This document shows positions 53,919 through 62,054 of a stretch of 64,000 nt of DNA, piece after piece. The notes below the pieces were generated by a model. That model worked only from the letters and a program-made list of their open reading frames with translations, was not told the DNA's origin and made no database searches. Position 1 is the first letter of the stretch. Each line of letters opens with the position of its first letter. The position numbers were made by a program, and so were the translations under genes. The DNA is from Paracoccaceae bacterium (GTDB lineage: Bacteria > Pseudomonadota > Alphaproteobacteria > Rhodobacterales > Rhodobacteraceae): assembly GCA_018222585.1 (NCBI GenBank), contig JAAFAB010000001.1:284198-348197 (forward strand), in the 5' to 3' direction.

Positions 53919-54797
53919 TCAGCGCCCGTAGCGGCGCAGGATCTCGTCGATGGCACGGTCCTGTTCGGGGTCGGGCAGCAGTGCCGGCTGACGCGAGGCG
54001 CCGACCGAATGATCCCGCAGCCAGAGCGCCCGCTTCACCAGCGCCGGGGGGAAACCCAGCTTGTAGAGGTCGGTGCGGAAGGCCGTGTAGGTCTCCTGCG
54101 CGCGGGCCGCGCCAGCCTCGTCCCCGGCGTTGAAGCAGCGCACGATCTCGGCCAGCACATCGGGCAGCACGTTGCCCAGCCCCGAGATCGCCCCCTTGGC
54201 GCCATTCTGGAAGGACCAGTGCACCAGGTGATCGGGGCCCGAATAGACATCGAACCCCGCCACATCGCGGCCAACCTGCATGTAGGCCTCCAGCGTCTCC
54301 TACGCCCCGCCGGAATCCTTGATGCCTGCGATATTGCCGTGCCCTGCCAGAATGCGGGCGGTTTCGGGCTCGATATGGTTCTGGGTGCGGGCGGGGATGT
54401 CGTAGAGGTAGACGGGCGTGGTCACCGCATCGGCAACCGAGATGAAATGACGGATCAGCCCGTCCTGGGTGCAGGCGATGAAGAAGGGCGTGATCACCGC
54501 GATACCATCGACCCCGAGGCGATCGAACGCGCGCGCCAGCAGGACGGTCTCGTAGGTGGCGGGCATCCCGGCGTTGACGATCACCTTCGCCGCGCCGCCG
54601 ACCTCCTCCACCACCTCGCCGCAGAGGCGCACCTTCTCGTCGAAGGTCAGGGCCGAGAAATCGCCGTTGGTCCCGGCGCACATGATGTTGTTGCCCGCGG
54701 CCACCTGTCGGCGCACCTGCGCACGGGTGGCCTCGTAGTTGATCGTCTCGTCCTCGTTGAAACAGGTGACAAGTGCGACGAAGGCTTCCCTGGTCAT
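53919..54797 (-). pseudogene. Dihydrodipicolinate synthase/N-acetylneuraminate lyase-family gene interrupted by an in-frame amber codon
   Basis: From the ATG at 54797 (behind GGAGAGAGAG) the frame encodes a class I lyase: VALVTCFNED, the GTNGDFSALTFDEK motif, catalytic-tyrosine segment VYLYDIPARTQNH and Schiff-base lysine in IAGIKDSGGA. A TAG follows at once (54300-54302). Beyond it the same frame continues with a normal C-terminal third (ETLEAYMQVGRDVAGFDVYSG to ILRRYGR) ending at 53919. Total length without the stop, about 291 residues, is the family's usual length, so this is one gene with a single nonsense change (TGG or CAG to TAG would explain it) or a sequencing error. The truncated product would lack the last part of the barrel. 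It lies 13 bp behind pdxA in one operon. Confidence 0.85.
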
Positions 54798-54810
54798 GGT
54801 CTCTCTCTCC

Positions 54811-55782
54811 TCAGCGCGCCGCGGCGCTCATCTTCGCGGCGTAGTCCAGCGCCGACAGCATGTTGACGTGATTGGCCTTGCCGGTGCCCGCGATGTCGAA
54901 GGCCGTGCCATGGTCGACCGAGCAGCGGTCGATCGGCAGCCCCAGCGAGACATTGACGGCGGTGTCGAAGGCCACCAGCTTGATCGGGATATGGCCCTGG
55001 TCGTGATACTGGGCGATCACCAGGTCGAAGGCGCCCTGGTAGGCGCGATGATAGACCGTATCGGCCGAGATCGGCCCGGCGACATTGATCCCCTCGGCCT
55101 GGGCAGCGGCCACGGCGGGGGCCAGGAACTGCGTGTCCTCGTCGCCGAACAGCCCGTTCTCGCCGCAATGGGGGTTGATGCCGGCCACGGCGATGCGGGG
55201 AGTGTCCATCCCCATGCGGCGCAGGTGGCGGTCACCGGTACGGATCGTCTCCAGCACCCGCTCGACCGTTGCGCGCCCGATGGCCTCGCGCAGCGAGACA
55301 TGGGTCGAGACATGGACCACGTTCAGCCGTTCCGAAGCCAGCAGCATCCAGGACGAGCGCGAACCGGTCAGATGCGCCAGCATCCCGGTGTGCCCGTCGT
55401 AATGATGCCCGGCGGCGTTCAGCGCCTCCTTGTTGATCGGCGCAGTGACGATGCAGGACGCCTCGCCCGCCTGCGCCCGTTGCACCGCGCGTTCGATATA
55501 GCGGAAGGAGGCCTCGCCGCAGGCCGGGCTGAGCACGCCGAACGCCCCCGGCAACCCCTCGACCGGCACATGATCGACGCGGATGCCGTCGCCATTGGCG
55601 CCCGGCTCGATCAGCGGCAAGGTGACACCACAGGCCCTTGCCGCACGCTCGAGCGTGTCGCGGTCCCCGATCACCACCGCCGAAGCGCGCAGATCCGCGT
55701 CGCGGTCGGCCAGCGCCTTCATGGTGACCTCGGCGCCGACACCCGAGGGGTCGCCCATGGTGATGACGATTGGCTTGCTCAT
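54811..55782 (-). CDS. pdxA: PdxA-family 4-phosphohydroxy-acid dehydrogenase (PdxA2-type context)
   Basis: The 323-residue protein has the PdxA opening [16 protein letters not shown], the metal/substrate segment [35 protein letters not shown] and [14 protein letters not shown]. PdxA oxidises 4-phosphohydroxy-L-threonine in vitamin B6 synthesis. Paralogues called PdxA2 oxidise and decarboxylate 4-phospho-D-erythronate or D-threonate to dihydroxyacetone phosphate, working with DUF1537 kinases. Because a DUF1537 kinase gene is divergent from this one and no other pdx gene is near, the PdxA2 role is more likely here. GCAGGGAGG precedes the ATG. It is the first gene of a minus-strand unit with the broken lyase gene. 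Confidence 0.9.
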   Translation of the reverse strand: MSKPIVITMGDPSGVGAEVTMKALADRDADLRASAVVIGDRDTLERAARACGVTLPLIEPGANGDGIRVDHVPVEGLPGAFGVLSPACGEASFRYIERAVQRAQAGEASCIVTAPINKEALNAAGHHYDGHTGMLAHLTGSRSSWMLLASERLNVVHVSTHVSLREAIGRATVERVLETIRTGDRHLRRMGMDTPRIAVAGINPHCGENGLFGDEDTQFLAPAVAAAQAEGINVAGPISADTVYHRAYQGAFDLVIAQYHDQGHIPIKLVAFDTAVNVSLGLPIDRCSVDHGTAFDIAGTGKANHVNMLSALDYAAKMSAAAR

Positions 55783-55811
55783 GACGGCCTCCCTGCCCGC
55801 TCTGTCCCGGC

Positions 55812-55841
55812 CAGATCTAACCTATAGGTAAATAGGTTGCA
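55812..55841 (-). promoter_or_regulatory. Probable pdxA promoter containing an inverted-repeat operator
   Basis: On the minus strand TTGCAA (55841-55836) lies 17 bases from TAGATC, a reasonable -35/-10 pair. Between and overlapping them is an inverted repeat, AACCTAT (55819-55825) and ATAGGTT (55832-55838) on the plus strand. CAACTTGTC follows at 55840-55848. The arrangement suggests repression by a regulator binding over the promoter; the neighbouring GntR protein is the natural candidate. Confidence 0.4.
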
Positions 55842-55950
55842 ACTTGTCCGGGGAATATCGCCAGAATTTCGCCTATATCACTTATATATTTGCCTTTTGC
55901 GCCCCATGAGAATGTGTAATACTTTTTACAACATGCTAGGGAGGCAGGTT

Positions 55951-57027
55951 TTGACGGACGATTTCACCCCGAAAGTCTTCATTGTTGCCGACGATCTGAC
56001 AGGCGCGCTCGACTCGGCGGTGGCGTTTGCAGGTGCCGACACGAAGGTCGTCGTCGCGCGCCATCCCGGCGCCCTGCCTGAGGCGTTGGCGCAGCGCCCG
56101 GACGTGCTGGCCGTCAGCACCGCCAGCCGTGAGATCGCCGAAGCCGAGGCCAGCGCCCGGGTGTCCGAGGCGCTGGCAGCCGTCCCGCTGGCGCGCATCC
56201 CGGTGGTGATCAAGAAGGTCGACTCGCGCCTGAAGGGCCACCCCGGGGCCGAGACCGCCGTGCTGGCCGACGCCATGGGCGCGCCCGAACTCATCATCTC
56301 CCCCGCCATCCCGGACATGGGGCGCGTCGTGCGGGACGGCGCCCTGCAGGGCAGTGGCGTCGCCACGCCGATCCCGATCGCGCCGCTGTTCGACGACCTT
56401 CCGTCTTGCCCCGTCACCTGCCCCGACAGCGAGAGCGCCGCGCAGCTCGACGCGGCGGTCGCGGGTGCCACGGGCCGTCCGCTCTGGGTCGGGGCGCGCG
56501 GGCTGGCGATGGCGCTGGCGCGGCACCTCGGGATCACCGCTGCCCCGCCGCCGGCGCTGGACCTGCCGCTGATGATCGCCAGCGGTTCGCGCGATCCGGT
56601 GACGCTGGCACAACTCGATGCGCTGACGGCGCCGGTGCTCGACGCCCCAGACGGCGCGGTGCCGCAGATCCCCCCCGGTGCGATCCGCGTGCTGTCGATC
56701 CGCGACGGCGGCGGCGCGCTGTCCGGCGCCGAGGCCGCCGGACGCTTCGCCGCCGGCACCCTGCGGGCGCTGGACACCCTGAAACCCCGCGCCCTGATGA
56801 TCTGCGGCGGCGAGACGGCACATGCCATACTGGACCAGATGCGCGCCGACAGCCTACAAGTGACGGCAGAGTTTCGCCCGGGCCTGCCGCTCTGCCGCAT
56901 CGCGGCCCCCTGGGGACCGCTGCAACTGGTGACGAAATCCGGCGGCTTCGGTGACCCCGGCCTCTTGCAGGAGGTCCTGGCCGAGGCGGCAACCGAACGG
57001 GGCGTGAGGGAAGGAGAAGGCGCATGA
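55951..57027 (+). CDS. DUF1537 four-carbon acid sugar kinase
   Basis: The 358-residue protein starts VFIVADDLTGALDSAVAFA, the N-terminal signature of DUF1537 kinases, continues with VIKKVDSRLKGHPGAE and SPAIPDMGRVV (substrate side), and ends with the nucleotide-binding region ALMICGGETAHAIL and VTKSGGFGDPGLL. I place the start at a TTG (55951) because AGGGAGG lies at the right distance; an ATG at 55933 has no ribosome site. DUF1537 enzymes phosphorylate acids such as D-erythronate, D-threonate or related C4 acids, and their products are oxidised by PdxA2, encoded divergently here. The protein is shorter than many family members (about 400-430), but both ends are present. The stop overlaps the next gene (ATGA). 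Confidence 0.88.
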   Translation: MTDDFTPKVFIVADDLTGALDSAVAFAGADTKVVVARHPGALPEALAQRPDVLAVSTASREIAEAEASARVSEALAAVPLARIPVVIKKVDSRLKGHPGAETAVLADAMGAPELIISPAIPDMGRVVRDGALQGSGVATPIPIAPLFDDLPSCPVTCPDSESAAQLDAAVAGATGRPLWVGARGLAMALARHLGITAAPPPALDLPLMIASGSRDPVTLAQLDALTAPVLDAPDGAVPQIPPGAIRVLSIRDGGGALSGAEAAGRFAAGTLRALDTLKPRALMICGGETAHAILDQMRADSLQVTAEFRPGLPLCRIAAPWGPLQLVTKSGGFGDPGLLQEVLAEAATERGVREGEGA

Positions 57028-57767
57028 GCGTGGTGAAATCCGAAGCTGCGAAGGACGGCGGCGCGACGCGGTCGCGGCCCTCGCTGTCGGACAAGGTCTA
57101 TTCGGCCCTGCGTGGTCGCATCATGCGCGGCGACTATGCCCCGAACGAGAAGCTGCCGGCGGAAAAGGACCTCTCCGTCACCTTCGGCGTCTCACGTCCA
57201 GTGCTGCGGCTGGCGCTGGAGCAGCTGCGCGAAGAGGGGCTGATCTATTCCCGCCAGGGGGCCGGCAACTTCGTGCGAGTGAAGCGCGAACCGGCGCTTG
57301 GCTACACCCCGGTCGAGACCATCGCCGACATCCAGCGATGCTATGAATTCCGCCTGACGGTCGAGACCGACGCCGCCGCCCTGGCCGCCCAGCGTCGCAA
57401 CGATGCCGCCCTGGCCGAGATCGAGCAGGCGCTGCACCTGCTGTCGGACGCCACCGGCTCTCGCCTGCACCGCGAGGACGCGGATTTCGCCTTCCACCAG
57501 GGCGTCGCCCGCGCCTCGAACAACCAGTATTACGAAGAGACCCTGAAGGCCCTGCGCGATCACATCCACGTCGGCATGAAGCTGCACGGAGAGTCGCTGA
57601 TGTCCGACGGCGCCCGCGCGCTGGAAGCGGTCTTTGCCGAGCACCAGGCAATCTACGACGCGATCCGGGAGCGCGACAGCGAGCGAGCCCGCGAGGTGAT
57701 GCGCAAGCACATCCTGCACTCGCGGGAACGGCTCTTCGGCGGCGGCCAGCTGGACCTGTCGCTCTAG
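57024..57767 (+). CDS. GntR-family (FCD-type) regulator of the acid-sugar region
   Basis: The 247-residue protein has an N-terminal winged helix (VYSALRGRIMRGDYAPNEKLP, FGVSRPVLRLALEQLREEGL, wing IYSRQGAGNFV) and an FCD domain (FHQGVARASNNQYYEE, EHQAIYDAI, MRKHILHSR) with the usual histidines for metal or ligand binding. It is translationally coupled to the DUF1537 kinase gene through ATGA. Its likely sites are the CAACTTGTC-containing elements upstream of the kinase/pdxA pair and upstream of the sialidase-like/ABC pair. That assignment is inferred from position and shared sequence only. Confidence 0.9.
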   Translation: MSVVKSEAAKDGGATRSRPSLSDKVYSALRGRIMRGDYAPNEKLPAEKDLSVTFGVSRPVLRLALEQLREEGLIYSRQGAGNFVRVKREPALGYTPVETIADIQRCYEFRLTVETDAAALAAQRRNDAALAEIEQALHLLSDATGSRLHREDADFAFHQGVARASNNQYYEETLKALRDHIHVGMKLHGESLMSDGARALEAVFAEHQAIYDAIRERDSERAREVMRKHILHSRERLFGGGQLDLSL

Positions 57768-57769
57768 CG

Positions 57770-57795
57770 CCGTGCCACCCTAGAGGGCGGCACGG
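57770..57795. terminator. Hairpin spanning two convergent stop codons
   Basis: CCGTGCC (57770-57776) pairs with GGCACGG (57789-57795), and CCCT with AGGG inside, separated by one mismatch. The structure lies over the 12-bp gap between the GntR stop and the alcohol dehydrogenase stop, and includes the dehydrogenase stop codon. Its position suggests a shared bidirectional terminator, though no T-run is evident. Confidence 0.5.
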
Positions 57796-58904
57796 TAGAT
57801 GGCATGTACGTCCTCGACGCTCATGTCGCGGGGGTTGTTGTCCATCAGTCGACGGATCGCATGGGCCTCGGCGGCCCATTCCCCCAGCACCGCCTCTTCC
57901 GCGCCATGGGCGGCGAGGCGCATCTCGACACCGAGATCGGCGCAAAAGGCATGGGCGGCGCGCTGCAGCCCCTCCTGGCTGTCCGCCCCGGTGAGGCCGA
58001 GTGCGGCGGCCACCTCGGCGGATTTCTCCGGCCGCACCGGCTGGTTGAAGGCCAGCACATGCGGGAAGATGATGGCATTCGCCAGGCCGTGTGGCAGCGA
58101 CAGCCGGGTCCCCAGCGGGTAGGACAGCGCATGGCCCGCCGCCGTGTTCACCGGGCCAAGGCAGAGGCCGCCGTAGTAGCTGGCCAGCATCATGCCGGCA
58201 CGCGCCTCGGTATCCGTGCCATCCTCGACCGCGCGGCGCAGGTAACGCCCGACCAGCGAGATCCCCATGCGCGCATAGCCGTCGATCAGGTCATGGGCGC
58301 GAATGTTGGTGAAAGCCTCGACGCAATGGGCCATGGCGTCGATCCCTGTCGCCGCAGTGACGGCAGCGGGCACGGAATAGGTCAGCTCGGGGTCGAGGAT
58401 GGCGATATCGGCCAGCAGGAAGGGGCTTTCCACCGCCACCTTGGCCTTGGTCGCCGGATCGGTGACCAGCGCGCGGATCCCCGCCTCGGACCCCGTGCCG
58501 GCGGTGGTGGCGACCTGCGCCAGCCGGCTGCGCCGCCCGGCGACCCTGTTCGGCCCGGCCACATCCGCCAGCCCCTGTTCGCCATCCCAGAGCGCCGCCA
58601 CCAGCTTGGCCACGTCCAGCACCGAGCCGCCGCCGAGCCCGACCACCAGGTCAGGGCGATGATCACGCGCGGCGGCCAGCACGGCCTCGAAGGCGGAGAT
58701 ATCGGGTTCGGGCGGGACATCGTCGATGACATGCACGGCGCCGGAGAGGCCAAGGCGCTCGACGTATTGCCGGGTCGGGCCGCTGACGATGACCAGCGGG
58801 CGGGCTGCGCCATCGGCCCAGGCGCCAAGGCTGCGGGACGCGCCGGCGCCGATTTCCAACCGCGGCGGCTGATGCAGGGTGATGGGGCGATCCATGCCGG
58901 ACAT
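57780..58904 (-). CDS. Iron-containing alcohol dehydrogenase
   Basis: The 374-residue group III alcohol dehydrogenase has nucleotide-binding GLGGGSVLDVAKLVA, the threonine-rich loop TTAGTGSE, the metal region GIDAMAHCVEAF, and histidines in TAAGHALSYPLG and SLPHGLANAI that complete the iron site. These enzymes reduce aldehydes or oxidise alcohols with NAD(P)H; some members act on maleylacetate or hydroxy acids. AAGGAGA precedes the ATG. It lies 26 bp behind the sialidase-like gene on the same strand. In this region it might produce or consume a short hydroxy-aldehyde or acid feeding the DUF1537/PdxA route, but the substrate is not evident. Confidence 0.9.
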   Translation of the reverse strand: MSGMDRPITLHQPPRLEIGAGASRSLGAWADGAARPLVIVSGPTRQYVERLGLSGAVHVIDDVPPEPDISAFEAVLAAARDHRPDLVVGLGGGSVLDVAKLVAALWDGEQGLADVAGPNRVAGRRSRLAQVATTAGTGSEAGIRALVTDPATKAKVAVESPFLLADIAILDPELTYSVPAAVTAATGIDAMAHCVEAFTNIRAHDLIDGYARMGISLVGRYLRRAVEDGTDTEARAGMMLASYYGGLCLGPVNTAAGHALSYPLGTRLSLPHGLANAIIFPHVLAFNQPVRPEKSAEVAAALGLTGADSQEGLQRAAHAFCADLGVEMRLAAHGAEEAVLGEWAAEAHAIRRLMDNNPRDMSVEDVHAIYRAAL

Positions 58905-58930
58905 GGCGGTCTCCTTCTTGGGCGGCGATC

Positions 58931-60100
58931 TCAGGCGCAGAGCGCGGTGACGGTGGCGGCATCCAGGCGCAGGTGCCGGATGGCGCGCCGGTAAAGCGTG
59001 TAGGCGACATCCAGCCCGCCATCGGCGCGGGGCAGCACGACGGGATAGGACAGCTCCTTGTTGCGCCCATCGAGCGAGTTGTTGGACAGGCAGGTGCCCG
59101 GGCTGTCCTCGAGCACATGGCGGACCGGGAAGCTGCGCCCGCCATCACGCGACAGGCAAAGCGTCAGCGGGCCGCGCTCGACACCCCAGATCGGGCCACA
59201 GCCCTCCTGCGCCTCGGGGCGCTCATCGCCCTCGTCCAGTTCATCGTAGAGCGAGGCGCGGCGGGCTCCGGACTGCGCCGCCGAGACGGGATTGCAGACC
59301 ATGGCCAGCCAGCCACCGGGCAGCGTGGCGACACCGATCGAGCTGTTGTTGTTCGGCACGTCGGTGGGCGCCGGGGCGCTCCAGCTGCGGCCACCGTCGC
59401 GGCTTTCGGAGCGGTGCACCCAGTCGGATTGACGACGGCGATAGAAGGCGGCCAGGCTGCCATCCTGAAGCGCCACCGGCGACATGTGAACCGAGCCCTG
59501 CGAGTCCGGCACATCTTCCACCGCCCAGGTGGCGCCGCCGTCGGTGCTGACGGCCATGGCGGCAGTGTCGAAGGCGCCGGTCCAGCGGATGCCGGGGCGC
59601 GGGTTGCAGCGGAAGAGCGGCAACATCCAGGCACCATCCTCGCGCAGCAGCGGCGCGGCGCGCACGAAGGTGCCCGGCGGCAGACCGGTGTCGCGCGCCT
59701 CCCCCGCGACCAGCCGGTCGCCTTCGCGCTGCAGTTCGCGCATGAAGACCCGCGATTCATCCTGGTTGCCCGCCGGCTGGGCCGTATTGAACAGCCAGAG
59801 CGTGCCACCCGGGGCGGTGAACAGCACCGGGTTCTGCTCGGAACGCGCGGGATCATCGGTCAGCCGCGCAGCGGGGCCCCAGCGGGTCGCGCCCTCGTTC
59901 AGCAGGCAGGCGTGGATCGAGATGTCGGACTTGCCTTCAAGCGTGCCGCCGAACCAGGCGCAGGCCAGCGCCCCATCGGGCAGGCGCGCCAGGAAGGCGG
60001 CGTGGTTCTGCACCGTCGGCGCGGGCAGGATGGCCCCCTGCCCGCCCGGCCATGGCCCCAGCACCCCATCCATTCCGGCTGCGATCTCCTCCGGTGTCAT
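58931..60100 (-). CDS. Sialidase-like BNR-repeat protein (cytoplasmic)
   Basis: The 389-residue beta-propeller protein has Asp-box repeats STDGGATW, SRDGGRSW and SRDGGRSF. Its N-terminal segment, NHAAFLARLPDGALACAWFGG followed by EGKSDISI, is typical of the BNR_2 sialidase-like group. There is no signal peptide, so it should act inside the cell on an imported glycan or a modified sugar. A canonical sialidase FRIP motif is not obvious, so calling it a true sialidase is unsafe. I start it at the ATG at 60100, behind GAGGGAGGAG, although the frame runs further upstream. It lies just upstream of the alcohol dehydrogenase gene and is divergent from a second Dpp-type importer. Confidence 0.8.
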   Translation of the reverse strand: MTPEEIAAGMDGVLGPWPGGQGAILPAPTVQNHAAFLARLPDGALACAWFGGTLEGKSDISIHACLLNEGATRWGPAARLTDDPARSEQNPVLFTAPGGTLWLFNTAQPAGNQDESRVFMRELQREGDRLVAGEARDTGLPPGTFVRAAPLLREDGAWMLPLFRCNPRPGIRWTGAFDTAAMAVSTDGGATWAVEDVPDSQGSVHMSPVALQDGSLAAFYRRRQSDWVHRSESRDGGRSWSAPAPTDVPNNNSSIGVATLPGGWLAMVCNPVSAAQSGARRASLYDELDEGDERPEAQEGCGPIWGVERGPLTLCLSRDGGRSFPVRHVLEDSPGTCLSNNSLDGRNKELSYPVVLPRADGGLDVAYTLYRRAIRHLRLDAATVTALCA

Positions 60101-60152
60101 CAACGACGCTCCTCCCTCGTGTGATTCCGTGACGAGAGAACCCATTTGCAAA

Positions 60153-60167
60153 CAACTTGTCAAGTTG
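60153..60167. promoter_or_regulatory. Operator-like palindrome CAACTTGTCAAGTTG
   Basis: The arms CAACTTG and CAAGTTG are perfectly complementary around one base. The central TTGACA (minus strand, 60163-60158) looks like a -35 box for the sialidase-like gene, so a bound regulator would block it. TTGACAAG recurs at 60280-60287 and CAACTTGTC at 55840-55848. Confidence 0.6.
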
Positions 60168-60279
60168 ACTGAAGCGCACCCCACACCGCACCCATTCCGG
60201 CAAAACAATAATTACCAATATTTTGCAGATATTTAGCGATTTGTTCGTGCAGCCATCAGGACTCCTCTCACAAACGGGT

Positions 60280-60308
60280 TTGACAAGCTTTTGCAACTTT
60301 ACCAATAT
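60280..60308 (+). promoter_or_regulatory. Probable promoter of the second Dpp-type operon
   Basis: A perfect -35 TTGACA (60280-60285) is followed after 17 bases by CAATAT (60303-60308). TTGACAAG overlaps the element shared with the palindrome at 60153-60167. The message would have a leader of about 170 bases before the start at 60483. Confidence 0.5.
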
Positions 60309-60482
60309 GCCCACACCGCAACTGGCCAGGGGAGGAGACCGATGCCAGGCAACGGAACACCCCGCCGGCATCCCCTCCGCCAAAACGCGGAGCAGATGGC
60401 CCGTCGCGACATGTCGGTGCGTGCGCAGCCGCGCAACCGGGCGAGGATCAAGGCTGCAGGATTTTCAGGGAGGAAGATCACG

Positions 60483-61985
60483 ATGAAACACACCACGGCC
60501 CTTGCCGGGCTTCTGCTGGCCAGCACCACGCTGTCGCCGGCCATGGCACAAGAGAACACCGACGTCACCGTCGTGCTGGCGGAAGAGGTTGACCTGGTCG
60601 AACCCTGCATGGCGACCCGCTCCAACATCGGGCGGATCGTGCTGCAGAACATCTCCGAGACGCTGACCGAGCTGGACGTGCGCGGCGACAAGGGCCTGAT
60701 GCCCCGGCTGGCCGAAAGCTGGGAGATGACCGGAGAGGGCACCTGGCGCTTCCACCTGCGCGAGGGCGTGACCTTCTCGGATGGCACCGCCTTCGACGCC
60801 GAGGACGTCAAGCACAGCTTCGAACGCGCCGGCAGCGACCAGATCACCTGCGAGATCTCGCGCTACTACGAGGGTATCGAGATCACGCCCACCGTGGTCG
60901 ACGCCCAGACCATCGACTTCGCCACCGAGCCGGCGCAGCCGATCCTGCCGCTGCTGATGTCGCTGCTGACCATCGTGCCCTCGGAAACGCCGATCGAGTT
61001 CACCCGCGATCCGATCGGCACCGGCCCCTTCATCCTGTCCGAATGGAACCCCGGCCAGGACATCAAGCTGACCCGCCGGGATGACTACTGGGGCGAAGCG
61101 CCCGAGGTCAGTGGCGCCACCTACCTGTTCCGCTCTGATGCGGCGGTGCGCGCGGCCATGGTGCAGACCGGCGAGGCGGATATCGCGCCCTCGATCTCGG
61201 CCACCGACGCCACCGACCCGGCGCTGGACTTCGCCTATCCGAACTCGGAAACCACCTACCTGCGGATCGACCAGAATGTCGCCCCGCTGGGGGACAAGCG
61301 GGTGCGCGAGGCGCTGAACCTGGCGCTGGACCGCGAAGCCTTCATCGGCACCATCCTGGCCGAGGGCACCCAGATCGCCACCGCGATCACCCCGCCGACC
61401 ACCCTGGGCTGGAACCCGGACGTGAAGGCATGGCCCTATGACCCCGAGAAGGCCCGTGACCTGCTGGCCGAAGCCGCTGCCGACGGCGTGCCGGTCGACA
61501 CCACGATCTCTCTGATCGGGCGCACCGGCAACTTCCCCGGCGCCACCGAGGTCTTCGAGGCGATCCAGGCGATGCTCTCGGATGTCGGTTTCAACGTCGA
61601 ACTGCAGATGGTCGAAGTGGCCGAGCACGAGCAGTATTACTCGAAGCCCTACGTCGAGGATCGTCCGATCCTGGTCGGCGCGCAGCACGACAACTCGCGT
61701 GGCGATCCGGTGTTCTCGATGTACTTCAAGTACCACTCCGACGGTCGTCAGGCCGGCTTCAGCGACCCCAAGGTCGACGAGCTGATCGAAGCGGCCACCG
61801 CCGCCACCGGCGACGAGCGCAGCGCGCTCTGGTCCGAGCTCTTCGCCTACCTGCATGACGAGGTCGTCGCCGATGTGCTGCTGTTCCACATGGTCGGCCA
61901 TGCCCGGGTCAGCGAACGGGTGGACTTCACCCCGACCATCGCCACCAACAGCTCGCTTCAGCTGTCGGAAATCGGCTTCAAGTGA
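60483..61985 (+). CDS. ABC transporter substrate-binding protein, family 5 (second system)
   Basis: The 500-residue periplasmic protein has a signal peptide (MKHTTALAGLLLASTTLSPA, cut after AMA). The family-5 pattern follows: LTELDVRGDKGLMPRLAESWE, WRFHLREGVTFSDG, DPIGTGPFILSEW, KRVREALNLALDREAF and a C-terminal lobe ending LSEIGFK. AGGGAGGA precedes this ATG. An in-frame ATG at 60342, also with a good ribosome site, would place 47 residues before the signal peptide; I prefer 60483. It opens an importer operon that continues past the right edge. Placement beside a sialidase-like protein and acid-sugar enzymes suggests a glycan-derived or acidic ligand rather than a dipeptide. Confidence 0.92.
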   Translation: MKHTTALAGLLLASTTLSPAMAQENTDVTVVLAEEVDLVEPCMATRSNIGRIVLQNISETLTELDVRGDKGLMPRLAESWEMTGEGTWRFHLREGVTFSDGTAFDAEDVKHSFERAGSDQITCEISRYYEGIEITPTVVDAQTIDFATEPAQPILPLLMSLLTIVPSETPIEFTRDPIGTGPFILSEWNPGQDIKLTRRDDYWGEAPEVSGATYLFRSDAAVRAAMVQTGEADIAPSISATDATDPALDFAYPNSETTYLRIDQNVAPLGDKRVREALNLALDREAFIGTILAEGTQIATAITPPTTLGWNPDVKAWPYDPEKARDLLAEAAADGVPVDTTISLIGRTGNFPGATEVFEAIQAMLSDVGFNVELQMVEVAEHEQYYSKPYVEDRPILVGAQHDNSRGDPVFSMYFKYHSDGRQAGFSDPKVDELIEAATAATGDERSALWSELFAYLHDEVVADVLLFHMVGHARVSERVDFTPTIATNSSLQLSEIGFK

Positions 61986-62054
61986 GTAGACTGAGGGCGC
62001 GCGGCCACGGAGTCGCGCGCCCTTCACCTATCTGCCAGCCCCCGGGGAGGCCTC

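Larger units (their letters stand above)
60101..60482. other. 382-bp divergent promoter and leader region
   Basis: The region separates the sialidase-like gene from the second binding-protein gene. It is A+T-rich at 60200-60310 and contains the palindrome at 60153-60167 and a likely promoter at 60280-60308. A good ribosome site with an ATG at 60342 is in frame with the binding-protein gene. From that ATG the frame adds 47 basic residues before the signal peptide, which is unlikely to be a real export signal. Confidence 0.6.

Noticed and set aside
53833-54681. Out-of-frame minus-strand frame spanning the broken lyase gene
   Set aside because: It bridges the amber codon only by reading another frame; the lyase motifs are all in the interrupted frame.
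58931-60100. Calling the BNR-repeat protein a secreted true sialidase
   Set aside because: Asp boxes are present, but there is no signal peptide and no clear FRIP motif, so only sialidase-like is supported.
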